A DNA stretch of 64,000 nt, from NCBI GenBank assembly GCA_934725575.1, contig CAKVCK010000003.1, positions 62,001 to 126,000 on the forward strand. Reading direction: 5' to 3'. Source of the DNA: an uncultured Bacteroidales bacterium (GTDB taxonomy: Bacteria > Bacteroidota > Bacteroidia > Bacteroidales > UBA932). Made by a program: the position numbers and the translations under genes. This document shows positions 1-7,977 of the stretch, in pieces. The stretch's first letter is position 1. Every line of letters starts with the position of its first letter. Below the pieces are notes generated by a model. That model was not told the origin of the DNA. It did not search any database and saw nothing but the letters and a program-made list of their open reading frames with translations.

Positions 1-1428
1 GGCAAGTTTTGAGCCCATCTGCTCGTTCTCGAAACTGTCGATGGCTTCCTTAACTGTCGGAGCCATAATGTTGTAGGCCTTGTAGCAGGCGTTGGCGACA
101 CGGTTGTTGATCCAGAATGACGCGGTAGGGGAGTATTTCAGCATATTCCCGTTGCCTACCCTGAAGCACTCCGGAACCTTGTCCGTGTTTGTGTAGATCG
201 GGGTGACGTAGGATGTCGCGGCGTCATCGGTTCCGAACCAGAGGACTCCGCCGACAACGTCCGGGAGGTCGTGCCTGGACTGGCCCACGAACCAGAATCC
301 GGTCTGCTGGGTGGCGATGGCCCTCTCGTTGACATAGCGCCAGCCCTTGTACTCGAAGCCCATCGGCCTCCATCTGTAAGGGAGCGCGTTGCCGCCGGCT
401 CCGATGTCGGTGGTCATGTCCAGAGGGGTTCCCTCGAAATGATCCCTCATCGCGTCGGCCACATTCTTCACGGAGATCTTCCTGGCCGGTTTCACGAACA
501 GCGGCATCCTGTGGCTGAGATCCTTGCCGGTGATGTAGTCGTGGTAGGCCGAGGCTGGCTCGGTGATGGTCTTTCCGTCCAACTCGTAGGTGAATTGTCC
601 GTCGCAGAGGATGTTGAAGGCGCTCCATGCCCTTGCGTCGCAGCCCCTTACGGTTCCGAAATCGGCCGGGCAGTAGGCGGCGCTGAAATCGAAGTCCTCA
701 TCCTTGCCGTCGAAGTAGCCTTTCTCTCTCGCGAAGGAAATCACGTCAGGGGCGTAGAGGCAGTTCTCCGGGTCGTTCAGCGGGAAGGTCTGGATGCGTG
801 CCTGGTTGGCGTGCGAGCAGATGTAGCCGTCAGGAATCCTCCTGGCCACCCAGACGAAGCCTTTGCGTATGTTCTTTCCGCCCTTCATCTCGCATCCCTT
901 TCCGATGAGGTCCATTATCCAGGCCTCGTCCTTGTCCGCTATCGAGAATGTCTCGCCTTCGGAAGCGTAGCCATATTCATTGGCCAGATCGACGATGACC
1001 TTGATCGCTTCCCTTGCGGTGCGGGCTCTTTGCAGGGTAACGTAGATGAGTGAACCATAGTCCATTATGGCGGTGGTGTCTTCCAATTCCAACCTTCCGC
1101 CCCATGTGGTTTCGGCGATGATGAGCTGATGTTCGTTCATATTCCCGACAGTCTTGTAGGTGTGCGCCACCTGCGGGATCTGTCCCATCGGCTTGTAGGA
1201 GTCCCAGTTGATGATGTCGAGCATCGAGCCGGTTTTCCAGTTCGCGGCCGGATGGAAGTACAGCTCTCCGTAGAGGACGTGTGAGTCCGCCGCGTACGAG
1301 ATTATGTTCGAGTTGTCGGTGCTGGCTCCCCTTGTAACGATGATGTTGGTGCAGGCATCAGCCCTGAAGCTTGCCGTGAGCACGCCGATGGCGGTCAGGA
1401 GTGCGTAGATGGTTGAATTTTTAGCCAT
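1..1428 (-). CDS. C69-family dipeptidase (partial, C-terminus outside window)
   Basis: The frame is open from an ATG at 1428 down to the left window edge, so the C-terminus is missing. Residues 1-25 form a signal/propeptide segment, followed by Cys26 in ACTNIIVTRGAS, the expected N-terminal nucleophile of peptidase family C69 (PepD-like, Ntn-hydrolase fold). Later segments such as TTWGGR, GETFSIADKDEAWIMDLIGKG and WVARRIPDGYICSHANQARI are typical of the family. It probably cleaves dipeptides in the periplasm. It is divergent from the small gene at 1487. The family call is based on recognised motifs; substrate is unknown. Confidence 0.85.
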   Translation of the reverse strand, partial: MAKNSTIYALLTAIGVLTASFRADACTNIIVTRGASTDNSNIISYAADSHVLYGELYFHPAANWKTGSMLDIINWDSYKPMGQIPQVAHTYKTVGNMNEHQLIIAETTWGGRLELEDTTAIMDYGSLIYVTLQRARTAREAIKVIVDLANEYGYASEGETFSIADKDEAWIMDLIGKGCEMKGGKNIRKGFVWVARRIPDGYICSHANQARIQTFPLNDPENCLYAPDVISFAREKGYFDGKDEDFDFSAAYCPADFGTVRGCDARAWSAFNILCDGQFTYELDGKTITEPASAYHDYITGKDLSHRMPLFVKPARKISVKNVADAMRDHFEGTPLDMTTDIGAGGNALPYRWRPMGFEYKGWRYVNERAIATQQTGFWFVGQSRHDLPDVVGGVLWFGTDDAATSYVTPIYTNTDKVPECFRVGNGNMLKYSPTASFWINNRVANACYKAYNIMAPTVKEAIDSFENEQMGSKLA

Positions 1429-1451
1429 TTTGCGATTAACGTATTATTGAT

Positions 1452-1459
1452 TAATTTTG
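1452..1459 (+). promoter_or_regulatory. -7 box TAATTTTG upstream of the 1487 gene
   Basis: Matches the Bacteroidetes -7 consensus TAnnTTTG and lies 27 nt before the ATG at 1487. No clear -33 TTTG is seen. Confidence 0.45.
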
Positions 1460-1486
1460 TTACCTCTATTAATAAAATGTAAAGAT

Positions 1487-1924
1487 ATGAAAAATATTTT
1501 TCTTACGCTCGTATGCCTGGCCATTTCAGGGTTGACGGTCTTCGCCCAGCAGAATCCTCCGAGCCCGGAAGAGCAGGAAAAAAAGTTGGCGGAATATATC
1601 GAAAAGGAGGTTGACCGTTTGGAGATGACCCTCAAGCTGGAGGATTGGCAGGTGTTCTACGTGGACTCGATCCTGAACCACGACTATCGTGCGATGCACG
1701 AAGAGATGAACAGCCTGTCTTCCGCCAAGGTGTCCAACTATGACATATACGCAAGAGCCAGCGACAAGTGGGCGGAGAATATTTATGTCGCGTTTCGTAA
1801 GGTGTTGAATGACAGCCAGTGGGAGAAATATTTGAAGAGCGGGGCGGCGCGTGAGAAGAAGGCGCGTGAAAAAAGAAAGGCGAAGATGGAAAAGTCTTCT
1901 GCCAAACTTCCGGAAAATGATTAA
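1487..1924 (+). CDS. Small secreted protein of unknown function
   Basis: The 145-residue product starts at MKNIFLTL; an upstream in-frame ATG at 1457 would place ten residues before an otherwise standard signal peptide and is less likely. After the signal peptide (to about residue 20, FAQQ) comes a charged, helical protein rich in Lys and Glu, ending in a strongly basic tail (AREKKAREKRKAKMEK). The layout resembles small periplasmic helical proteins of Bacteroidales, but I do not recognise a named family. Its stop codon overlaps the promoter-like box in front of pheS. Confidence 0.7.
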   Translation: MKNIFLTLVCLAISGLTVFAQQNPPSPEEQEKKLAEYIEKEVDRLEMTLKLEDWQVFYVDSILNHDYRAMHEEMNSLSSAKVSNYDIYARASDKWAENIYVAFRKVLNDSQWEKYLKSGAAREKKAREKRKAKMEKSSAKLPEND

Positions 1925-1929
1925 CTTTG
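1922..1929 (+). promoter_or_regulatory. -7 box TAACTTTG for pheS
   Basis: An exact TAnnTTTG match that overlaps the stop codon of the preceding gene and sits 21 nt before the pheS ATG at 1951. No good -33 element is visible. Confidence 0.5.
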
Positions 1930-1950
1930 CAAGAATATTTCAGGAATATT

Positions 1951-2985
1951 ATGAAAGAAGAAATAGAAAAGCTGCTCGCGCATGTCAGCGAGCTGAATTG
2001 CAAGACCGCCAAGGAAGTCGAGGAGGCTCGTGTAAGGCTTCTCGGCAAGAAAGGAGAGATCACCAAACTGTTTGATGAGTTCAGGACGTACGGTCCGGAG
2101 CTCAAGAAGGAGTTTGGCCGCAAGATAAACGAACTCAAGCAGGCCGCGCAGGCCAAGATTGACGAAATGAAAGAGCGGACGGCTTCGGAGGGCGCGTCTG
2201 ATGGCCCCAAGGAGGATCTTTCCATGCCGGGGGTTCCTTTTGAACTCGGCTCCAGGCATCCTGTGTCGATTGTCCGTCAGGAGATCGTGGACATATTCAG
2301 AAAGTTCGGCTATGATGTGGCCGAGGGCCCTGAGATTGAGGACGACTATCATGTGTTCGAGGCTCTGAATTTCCCTCTGAACCACCCAGCGAGAGACATG
2401 CAGGACACTTTCTTCGTGTCCGCAGGCCATCCTGACCCGCTGTTGCTCAGAACGCATACGTCTTCCGTCCAGGTGCGCGCGATGGAGACCATGAAGCTTC
2501 CGATCCGTGTGATCTGCCCGGGACGCGTGTTCAGGAACGAGGCGATCTCCGCCCGCGCCCACTGCATCTTCCATCAGGTCGAGGGTCTTTACATTGACGA
2601 GAACGTGACGTTCGCCGACCTCAAGCAGGCGATCCTTCTTTTTGCCCGTGAGATGTTCGGCCCGGACACCCAGATCAGGATGCGTCCTTCCTACTTCCCG
2701 TTCACCGAGCCGTCGAGCGAGATCGACGTGAGCTGCAACATCTGTCACGGCAAGGGCTGCAACATCTGCAAGGGAACAGGCTGGCTGGAGATTATGGGTT
2801 GCGGAATGGTTGACCCTAACGTCCTTGAGGCTTCCGGCATCGACAGCAAGAAGTACAGCGGATTCGCCTTCGGAATGGGTCTGGAACGTATCGCGATGCT
2901 CAAGTGGCAGGTCAACGACCTCCGTCACTACTTCGAGAACGACCTCCGTTTCCTGTCCGAGTTCAAGACTTCGATCGAGGTTTAG
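1951..2985 (+). CDS. pheS: Phenylalanine--tRNA ligase alpha subunit
   Basis: The 344-residue product charges tRNA-Phe as part of the alpha2beta2 synthetase. An N-terminal coiled-coil (residues ~1-90) binds tRNA; the class II catalytic domain shows motif 2 (GRVFRNEAISARAH, ~190-203) and motif 3 (GFAFGMGLERIAML). A four-Cys cluster (Cys262, Cys265, Cys270, Cys273) precedes TGWLEIMGCGMVDPNVL and probably binds zinc, as in some PheS lineages. The start at 1951 was chosen over an upstream non-ATG codon at 1927 because MKEEIEKLL matches family N-termini and follows a promoter box. No pheT lies nearby. The gene contains five CATG sites while its 3-30 kb neighbours have almost none. Confidence 0.95.
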   Translation: MKEEIEKLLAHVSELNCKTAKEVEEARVRLLGKKGEITKLFDEFRTYGPELKKEFGRKINELKQAAQAKIDEMKERTASEGASDGPKEDLSMPGVPFELGSRHPVSIVRQEIVDIFRKFGYDVAEGPEIEDDYHVFEALNFPLNHPARDMQDTFFVSAGHPDPLLLRTHTSSVQVRAMETMKLPIRVICPGRVFRNEAISARAHCIFHQVEGLYIDENVTFADLKQAILLFAREMFGPDTQIRMRPSYFPFTEPSSEIDVSCNICHGKGCNICKGTGWLEIMGCGMVDPNVLEASGIDSKKYSGFAFGMGLERIAMLKWQVNDLRHYFENDLRFLSEFKTSIEV

Positions 2986-3025
2986 GGCTTTTTCGCAAAC
3001 TTTTTTGAAATTATTTCAGAAAATG

Positions 3026-3056
3026 TTTGCGGATTAAGAAAAAAGCGCTACCTTTG
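3026..3056 (+). promoter_or_regulatory. Bacteroidetes-type promoter for tRNA-Gly
   Basis: TTTG at 3026-3029 and TACCTTTG at 3049-3056 are separated by 19 nt, a near-ideal -33/-7 pair, with the tRNA starting 34 nt downstream. Confidence 0.75.
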
Positions 3057-3089
3057 TAATCCCAAAGCAATGCTACGGGGCACAAGTCT

Positions 3090-3165
<76 letters not shown>

Positions 3166-3167
3166 GA

Positions 3168-3198
3168 GAGGTCATCAAACTGATGACCTCTTTTTTTT
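3168..3198 (+). terminator. Intrinsic terminator after tRNA-Gly
   Basis: Perfect 10-bp stem (GAGGTCATCA / TGATGACCTC) with a 3-nt loop, followed by eight T residues. Confidence 0.9.
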
Positions 3199-3225
3199 GT
3201 ATCGCCAATCAAACACTTTTCGTTT

Positions 3226-3996
3226 ATGACCGCATCGTCAAAGGCAAACAGGTTCAATCTTGCGTTCAACATATTCCTTGTGGCCGGAATGGTGTTGGCC
3301 GTGACTGTCACGACCATATTCAAGCTACAGCAGCCGGGTGTCCGGACGTTTATGCTGCTTCTGGCGGCTTTCGGCTCAGTGATGGGTGTGGTGAACACGG
3401 TGATGTCCGCCAACGGGAACATCCTGACATTCGTGTTCGGCTTCATCGATGTGCTGATCGGCACGATTGTCTATCTGGACAACGGGATAATGGGGAATTT
3501 CGCCCTGCACGCGTTTTATTTCCTGCCGATGCAGTTCATCGGTTTCTGGCAATGGAGCAAAAGGGGAGCGAAGGTGCGTTCCGGGGAGGACGGGTCGCAT
3601 TTGAAGGCGCGGCGGCTGACAGGAAGCCAATGGGCCTGGCTGGCGGCGGGAATATTCATTGGCATTGCGGCGCTGTACCTTATATTATTATATGTGGACA
3701 GCGCTAAGCTGGCCTCTGGTAAGATTGAATATATCGACAAGCCGAAGATTCTCCTCGATGCTGTGGTGATGATTCTGAATATAGCTGGTCAGGTGCTGAT
3801 GAGCCTTGCGTTTATGGAGCAATGGTACATCTGGATTCTGGTGAACATCTCCTCGATCTCGCTGTGGACCATCGCGGTTATGAGCGGAGCAGGCTCCGGG
3901 AATGCGGCTGTGATGCTGATAAAATACGTTTTCTACCTGCTTAATTCGCTGAATGGTCTGAGAATATGGCTGAGTCTCAGCCGGCGTGAAGCCTGA
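3226..3996 (+). CDS. pnuC: PnuC-family nicotinamide riboside/mononucleotide transporter
   Basis: A 256-residue integral membrane protein with about seven hydrophobic segments. The aromatic motifs FYFLPMQFIGFWQW (~residues 98-111) and EQWYIWILVNISSISLW (~190-206) are the pyridine-binding signatures of PnuC transporters. It likely imports vitamin B3 nucleosides for NAD synthesis. No riboswitch or kinase/NadR gene is seen next to it; the upstream neighbour is the tRNA-Gly terminator, so its promoter must lie in the short 3199-3225 gap or be read-through. Substrate choice within the family cannot be read from sequence. Confidence 0.85.
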   Translation: MTASSKANRFNLAFNIFLVAGMVLAVTVTTIFKLQQPGVRTFMLLLAAFGSVMGVVNTVMSANGNILTFVFGFIDVLIGTIVYLDNGIMGNFALHAFYFLPMQFIGFWQWSKRGAKVRSGEDGSHLKARRLTGSQWAWLAAGIFIGIAALYLILLYVDSAKLASGKIEYIDKPKILLDAVVMILNIAGQVLMSLAFMEQWYIWILVNISSISLWTIAVMSGAGSGNAAVMLIKYVFYLLNSLNGLRIWLSLSRREA

Positions 3997-4021
3997 CCCT
4001 CTGACGGTCTGTTCCGGCAAA

Positions 4022-4053
4022 TTTGCATAATTGACTATTTTTTACTTACTTTG
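4022..4053 (+). promoter_or_regulatory. Promoter for acpP
   Basis: TTTG at 4022-4025, a 20-nt spacer, and TTACTTTG at 4046-4053 (one mismatch to TAnnTTTG) give a plausible -33/-7 pair with an ~80-nt leader before the ATG at 4137. Confidence 0.55.
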
Positions 4054-4136
4054 TGCCGCTATTTGTTTCCGGATAGCCTGGAAGCGGCTTTGATAGCGTT
4101 TTTTGGTAGGAATATACTTATTTAATTTATTCAATT

Positions 4137-4394
4137 ATGACTGAAGAAGAAATCGTAAAGCAGGTCAAAGCGATTATCGTTGACAAGCTGGGCGTCGAGG
4201 AGTCAGAAGTGACTGAGAGCGCCAACTTCACAAATGATCTCGGAGCTGATTCACTTGACACAGTTGAGCTTCTTATGGAGTTTGAGAGAGTGTTCGGAAT
4301 CAAGATTCCTGATGAGGAGACAAGCACTATCGCAACCGTTAAGGACGCGATCGACAAGGTCAAGGAGAAGCTCGCCGGCAAGGAGGAAGCATAA
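4137..4394 (+). CDS. acpP: Acyl carrier protein
   Basis: An 85-residue acidic four-helix protein carrying the phosphopantetheine attachment motif GADSLD with Ser39. It shuttles acyl chains in type II fatty-acid synthesis and lipid A synthesis. Many bacteria place fabF directly downstream; here a strong terminator follows within 30 nt and the next gene is convergent, so acpP is monocistronic. Confidence 0.96.
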   Translation: MTEEEIVKQVKAIIVDKLGVEESEVTESANFTNDLGADSLDTVELLMEFERVFGIKIPDEETSTIATVKDAIDKVKEKLAGKEEA

Positions 4395-4418
4395 TAATCC
4401 TTTGACTAAAAAGAATCT

Positions 4419-4450
4419 AGCCTCGGATTTCGGTCCGAGGCTTTTTCTTT
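4419..4450 (+). terminator. Intrinsic terminator after acpP
   Basis: 9-bp stem AGCCTCGGA / TCCGAGGCT with a 6-nt loop, followed by a T-rich run. Confidence 0.9.
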
Positions 4451-4478
4451 AGATAATCACGGCCGTGACCGAAAAAAT

Positions 4479-4518
4479 AAAATTGCGAATTTTGGTAACG
4501 TGCAAAATTCGCAATTTT
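4479..4518. terminator. Perfect 16-bp hairpin between convergent genes (bidirectional terminator)
   Basis: Arms 4479-4494 and 4503-4518 are perfect inverted repeats with loop GTAACGTG. A-rich sequence on the left and T-rich sequence on the right (with GACCG.../...CGGTC outside) make it usable on both strands. The same core, with the loop in the opposite orientation, recurs at 63732-63767. Confidence 0.75.
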
Positions 4519-4538
4519 CGTTTTTTTCGGTCCGCTGC

Positions 4539-6179
4539 CTATTTCTCTGGGTATCCCTTCGGAATGGCGAACGTCACCTTCAGCTTAGGCTTCTTTCCTT
4601 CCGCCTTAGGGCCGCGGAGAACGGCGTTGTAGTACCTATCCTTGTCCAGCTCCGTGTCAGAGGTTGTCGTTGTCGCTGACGAGGCCGCATATTGCGCCAT
4701 CATCTGATAGTTATAGTAGTTGTTATAGTAACTGCCATAGCCCCCGTAGCTTCCGTATCCATAACCGCCGTAACCATAGCCGTAGCCACCGTATAACTGG
4801 TTCGCGTACGAGTAGTAGGCCAGCTGCTGATAGTAATTGGCCATTTCCTGCGCCTGCGAGTCTGTTGAGGTCGTTTTCTCGTACCACATTATCAAGAACC
4901 AGATGTCATAGCTGGAGAGGGTTTTGTCCTCCGCCGTCTTCCTTATGATCTGCTGCACGTGGTGCGTTATGTCCGGAGCATAGTTGCACAGTGAACGGTT
5001 GATGTCACCCTGGTTCTCTTCCGAAACGCTGGCGTCGGTGAGGCCGGCGAACGTCACGGTCGTGTCAGTGCTGATCTTGATGGTCGGACTAAGCACCTTC
5101 GGGTAACGGAATATTGTCGTATAGTCCTCGGGAAAGTCGAATGGTAGCTCTATCGTGGCCTTGGAGATCAATGTCGTGACCGGATTCCCGCCTTTTTTTA
5201 TAATCTCCGCCTGCACCAGCCTCTGGATCTCGCTTGCCGGGACAACCGGCTTAAGTCCGCTGCCGCCTTCGATGTAGATCTTGTCGGCCGCCTTGCCGGA
5301 AAGTCCCTCTGACTCGTGGTAGTCAACGTTGAACACATACTGCGAAGGAGTCTTCGTGACATTGATCAGCGAATCCAGATCCTGCATCTCCACAGGGCTG
5401 AAGTAGAACATCAAGGTGGAGTCCTTGCGCTCGCCGTCAAACTCTCCGTTGAAATAGAGAATTGCGTAGTTGTCGGTTCTGGCGACATAAGAGCTGTAGC
5501 CGGATGTCACGACCCTGAGGATGTCCATCTCGTACATATCAAACCTTCCCCCGTTGCCGGTAGGGTCGTCAGTGCTTAAGTAGATGCCCGGGAATTTCTT
5601 TGAATATGTCGCGATGTCCTTGAGGTCCTCCTGCTTGATGTTCAGGTACTGCTTCCCGAAATCCTCCGTGAACTCGAACGTGAGGGAATCCTTGCCGTTG
5701 GCGACCGGAACGCCCTTAGTGATCCTTTTGCTTCCGTGCTTGACCTCTGCCCTGGAGAAATAGTCCTTTGAGTTCAGAGGCTCCGTAAGGGCATAGACAT
5801 TGACGTTCTGCAGGATGTTGGTCTGGTTCTCGTCAGCGACGGAGACGGAGTCCACCGCGGCTTTGAACTTGAACTTCTTGAACACCGGATCCTTTCCGAA
5901 GTCAACCGTGTCCAGCACCGGAACGAGCGTCACGGCGCTTCCCCTGCGGAAAAGTCCGAAAGTCTCGTCCCTGATGGAACCGATGGTGATTCTTCTGGAT
6001 GAATATGCCGTAAGGCTGTCCACTGACTTCATCCAGATCTCGTCCAGATCGAACTCCGCCGTGTAGAAATCATATTTCTGGTCGGTGGGGATGAAGTCCC
6101 CGCCGAGATTCTGATCCACTCCAACGCAGGATGCGAGGCCTGCCATCAGGATGAGGATGATTGCTGGAAGCTTTCTCAT
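4539..6179 (-). CDS. DUF4270 domain lipoprotein
   Basis: A 546-residue lipoprotein with lipobox LASC (Cys18), so it is probably anchored in the outer membrane. The body (GGDFIPTDQKYDFYTAEFDL..., YLSTDDPTGNGGRFDMYEMDI) matches the Bacteroidetes DUF4270 family, whose function is unknown. Near residues 455-500 is a low-complexity Tyr/Gly/Asn stretch (YGGYGYG-type repeats). Its start codon directly abuts the stop codon of the glycogen-synthase-like gene, so the two are co-transcribed and probably translationally coupled; this pairing is common in Bacteroidetes. Confidence 0.85.
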   Translation of the reverse strand: MRKLPAIILILMAGLASCVGVDQNLGGDFIPTDQKYDFYTAEFDLDEIWMKSVDSLTAYSSRRITIGSIRDETFGLFRRGSAVTLVPVLDTVDFGKDPVFKKFKFKAAVDSVSVADENQTNILQNVNVYALTEPLNSKDYFSRAEVKHGSKRITKGVPVANGKDSLTFEFTEDFGKQYLNIKQEDLKDIATYSKKFPGIYLSTDDPTGNGGRFDMYEMDILRVVTSGYSSYVARTDNYAILYFNGEFDGERKDSTLMFYFSPVEMQDLDSLINVTKTPSQYVFNVDYHESEGLSGKAADKIYIEGGSGLKPVVPASEIQRLVQAEIIKKGGNPVTTLISKATIELPFDFPEDYTTIFRYPKVLSPTIKISTDTTVTFAGLTDASVSEENQGDINRSLCNYAPDITHHVQQIIRKTAEDKTLSSYDIWFLIMWYEKTTSTDSQAQEMANYYQQLAYYSYANQLYGGYGYGYGGYGYGSYGGYGSYYNNYYNYQMMAQYAASSATTTTSDTELDKDRYYNAVLRGPKAEGKKPKLKVTFAIPKGYPEK

Positions 6180-7001
6180 TTACTGCAACTGTTGATAAAA
6201 CTCGTCGTATTCCTCGATGTAGCGTCCGCTGGCGATCGATTCCTCATTGAAAGGAAGTGTCGGTATATTCTTGTCCTGACAGAATTTGACCAGCTCTGGG
6301 TCGATGTCTTTGTCAGCGAATATAATACCGTCGGAATACAAGGCGGCCGTTTCCGCAAGATTTATGCCAGTAGGGTTGTCCAGAAGTGAGACGTCCGCCG
6401 CCTTCACCCCTCCGAACAATGTGTTGTCCTTGAACGAAGGAGAGAATCCCTCTCCGGCGATCTCGTTGTAAAGGGACGTCACGATCTTGCTCCCGCTGAA
6501 TATCGGATCTCCGTTATAGACCTTTTTCAGGTACAGCGGGACGAGATGCGAGATCCAGCCTTGGCAATGGATGACATCCGGAGCCCAACGGAGCTTCTTC
6601 ACGGTCTCAAGCACGCCGCGGGCGAAGAATATCGCCCTCTGCCCGTTGTCCTCGAAGAATTTGCCGTCAGTGTCGAACGTGATCTGCTTGCGGCGGAAGT
6701 AGTCATCGTTGTCGATGAAATAGACCTGGATCCTGGCCGACGAGATCGAGGCCACCTTTATGATGAGAGGCCTGTCGACATCGCCGATTATGATATTCAT
6801 TCCTGAAAGCCTGATCACTTCGTGGAGTTGGTTCTTCCGTTCGTTGATGCAGCCGTAGCGTGGCATAAATGCCCTGATTTCCTTCTTGCGTTCCTGAATG
6901 CCCTGCGGCAGGTAACGTCCGATCCTGGCGATCGGGGTCTCCGGCAGGAACGGCATAATTTCCGAATTGACGAATAAGACTCTGTTTACGGGTTTTCCCA
7001 T
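6180..7001 (-). CDS. Glycogen/starch synthase-like protein (GT5 N-terminal domain only)
   Basis: A 273-residue protein that starts at MGKPVNRVLFVNSEIMPFLPETPIARIGRYLP, matching the N-terminal Rossmann domain of GT5 synthases, and contains WAPDVIHCQGW. Full glycogen synthases are ~480 residues; the C-terminal ADP-glucose-binding half is absent. Short versions of this kind occur widely in Bacteroidetes beside DUF4270, so it is not a fresh truncation. Whether it still transfers glucose is doubtful. The longer upstream frame to 7217 runs through the divergent promoter and ftsX and was rejected; a minus-strand TACCTTTG box lies at 7021-7028. Confidence 0.8.
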   Translation of the reverse strand: MGKPVNRVLFVNSEIMPFLPETPIARIGRYLPQGIQERKKEIRAFMPRYGCINERKNQLHEVIRLSGMNIIIGDVDRPLIIKVASISSARIQVYFIDNDDYFRRKQITFDTDGKFFEDNGQRAIFFARGVLETVKKLRWAPDVIHCQGWISHLVPLYLKKVYNGDPIFSGSKIVTSLYNEIAGEGFSPSFKDNTLFGGVKAADVSLLDNPTGINLAETAALYSDGIIFADKDIDPELVKFCQDKNIPTLPFNEESIASGRYIEEYDEFYQQLQ

Positions 7002-7020
7002 TGGTAATTTTCTTGTCTTA

Positions 7021-7028
7021 CAAAGGTA
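7021..7028 (-). promoter_or_regulatory. -7 box TACCTTTG for the glycogen-synthase-like gene
   Basis: Read on the minus strand this is an exact TAnnTTTG, 19 nt before the ATG at 7001. It is back-to-back with the ftsX promoter. Confidence 0.55.
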
Positions 7029-7058
7029 AGAATTTTTTTTCATATTTCGATATTTCAC

Positions 7059-7066
7059 TATCTTTG
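7059..7066 (+). promoter_or_regulatory. -7 box TATCTTTG for ftsX operon
   Basis: Exact TAnnTTTG match 26 nt before the ATG at 7093; the -33 region is a T-run. Confidence 0.55.
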
Positions 7067-7092
7067 AAACCAATTTGGAGTATTGTGCGAAA

Positions 7093-7971
7093 ATGACGTC
7101 AGGTGAAAACAAATTGATACGTCGGCGGCTCGTGGGGGCCTGGCTTTCCACGGTCATCAGCATCAGTCTGGTGCTGCTTCTTGTCGGAGTGGCCGGGCTG
7201 TTGGTGGCGAACGCCAAGAGTGTGTCGGACTATTTCAAGGAGAATATGCAGATTTCCGTGCTGATGAAGCAGGAGGTCGGCGAGGACGAGGTTATGGAAT
7301 ATGTCTCCGAGCTCGATGCGATGCCTTTCATAAAGAGCACCAAGCTGATATCCCGCGAGCAAGGCACAAGGGAGATGGCGGATCTTCTCGGAGAGGATTT
7401 CCTGGACGTGTTCGAGACGGCTCCGATCCCTGTCTCCGTCGATGTGACACTGAAGGCTGACTATGTGTCCTCGGACAGCCTTGAGGTGGTGAAGGGCGAG
7501 ATCGGGAAGTCGGCCCTTGTGGACGAGGTGGTCTATCAGCAGTCCCTTGTGGACAGGCTGAACACGAATCTCGGGAAGATATCAGCTGTGCTCGGCGTGT
7601 TCATTGTCCTGTTGCTGTTCATCTCGTTCGTCCTGATCAACAACACGGTGAGGCTCAATGTGTTCTCCCGCCGGTTCACAATCCACACGATGAGGCTTGT
7701 CGGGGCGACAAAGTCTTTCATCCGCGCTCCGTTCCTTGTCCAGGCGGTCTTTCAGGGACTGTTCTCGGCGTTGCTCGCGACGCTTATGCTGGTCGGCATA
7801 CTGTTCTTTGTCAAGAGCGAGTTCGAGCAACTGTTCGAGGTCTTCCGTCCTGACCTTCTGCTGATCGTGATCGGGGTCGTGATTCTGGCCGGCGTGGTGA
7901 TCTGCACCGTCAGCACCGCGCTCGTCGTCGGGAGGCTGGTGTCGCTCTCCAAGGATGAATTGTATTGCTAA
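7093..7971 (+). CDS. ftsX: Cell division protein FtsX
   Basis: A 292-residue permease-like protein: one N-terminal membrane segment (~15-40), a periplasmic domain (~45-165) and three C-terminal membrane segments, with the FtsX signature NTVRLNVFSRRFTIHTMRLVGATKSFIRAPFLVQA. With the ATPase FtsE it regulates septal peptidoglycan hydrolysis. The ATG at 7093 is preferred over a TTG at 7075. ftsE is not adjacent. It heads an operon with DUF3098, uppP and lpxH, the first three in the usual Bacteroidetes order. Confidence 0.92.
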   Translation: MTSGENKLIRRRLVGAWLSTVISISLVLLLVGVAGLLVANAKSVSDYFKENMQISVLMKQEVGEDEVMEYVSELDAMPFIKSTKLISREQGTREMADLLGEDFLDVFETAPIPVSVDVTLKADYVSSDSLEVVKGEIGKSALVDEVVYQQSLVDRLNTNLGKISAVLGVFIVLLLFISFVLINNTVRLNVFSRRFTIHTMRLVGATKSFIRAPFLVQAVFQGLFSALLATLMLVGILFFVKSEFEQLFEVFRPDLLLIVIGVVILAGVVICTVSTALVVGRLVSLSKDELYC

Positions 7972-7977
7972 TCAAAA

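Noticed and set aside
271..1053. 260-residue plus-strand open frame
   Set aside because: It lies antisense within the C69 dipeptidase, whose frame has a clear signal sequence and family motifs; the plus-strand product has no recognisable features.
1921..2928. 335-residue minus-strand open frame
   Set aside because: Complement of pheS; composition (His/Arg/Leu-rich, no motifs) is typical of a shadow frame.
6180..7217. Longer form of the glycogen-synthase-like protein starting at 7217
   Set aside because: The extra N-terminus runs through two divergent promoters and the ftsX start and has no family match; MGKPVNRVLFVN at 7001 is the natural start.
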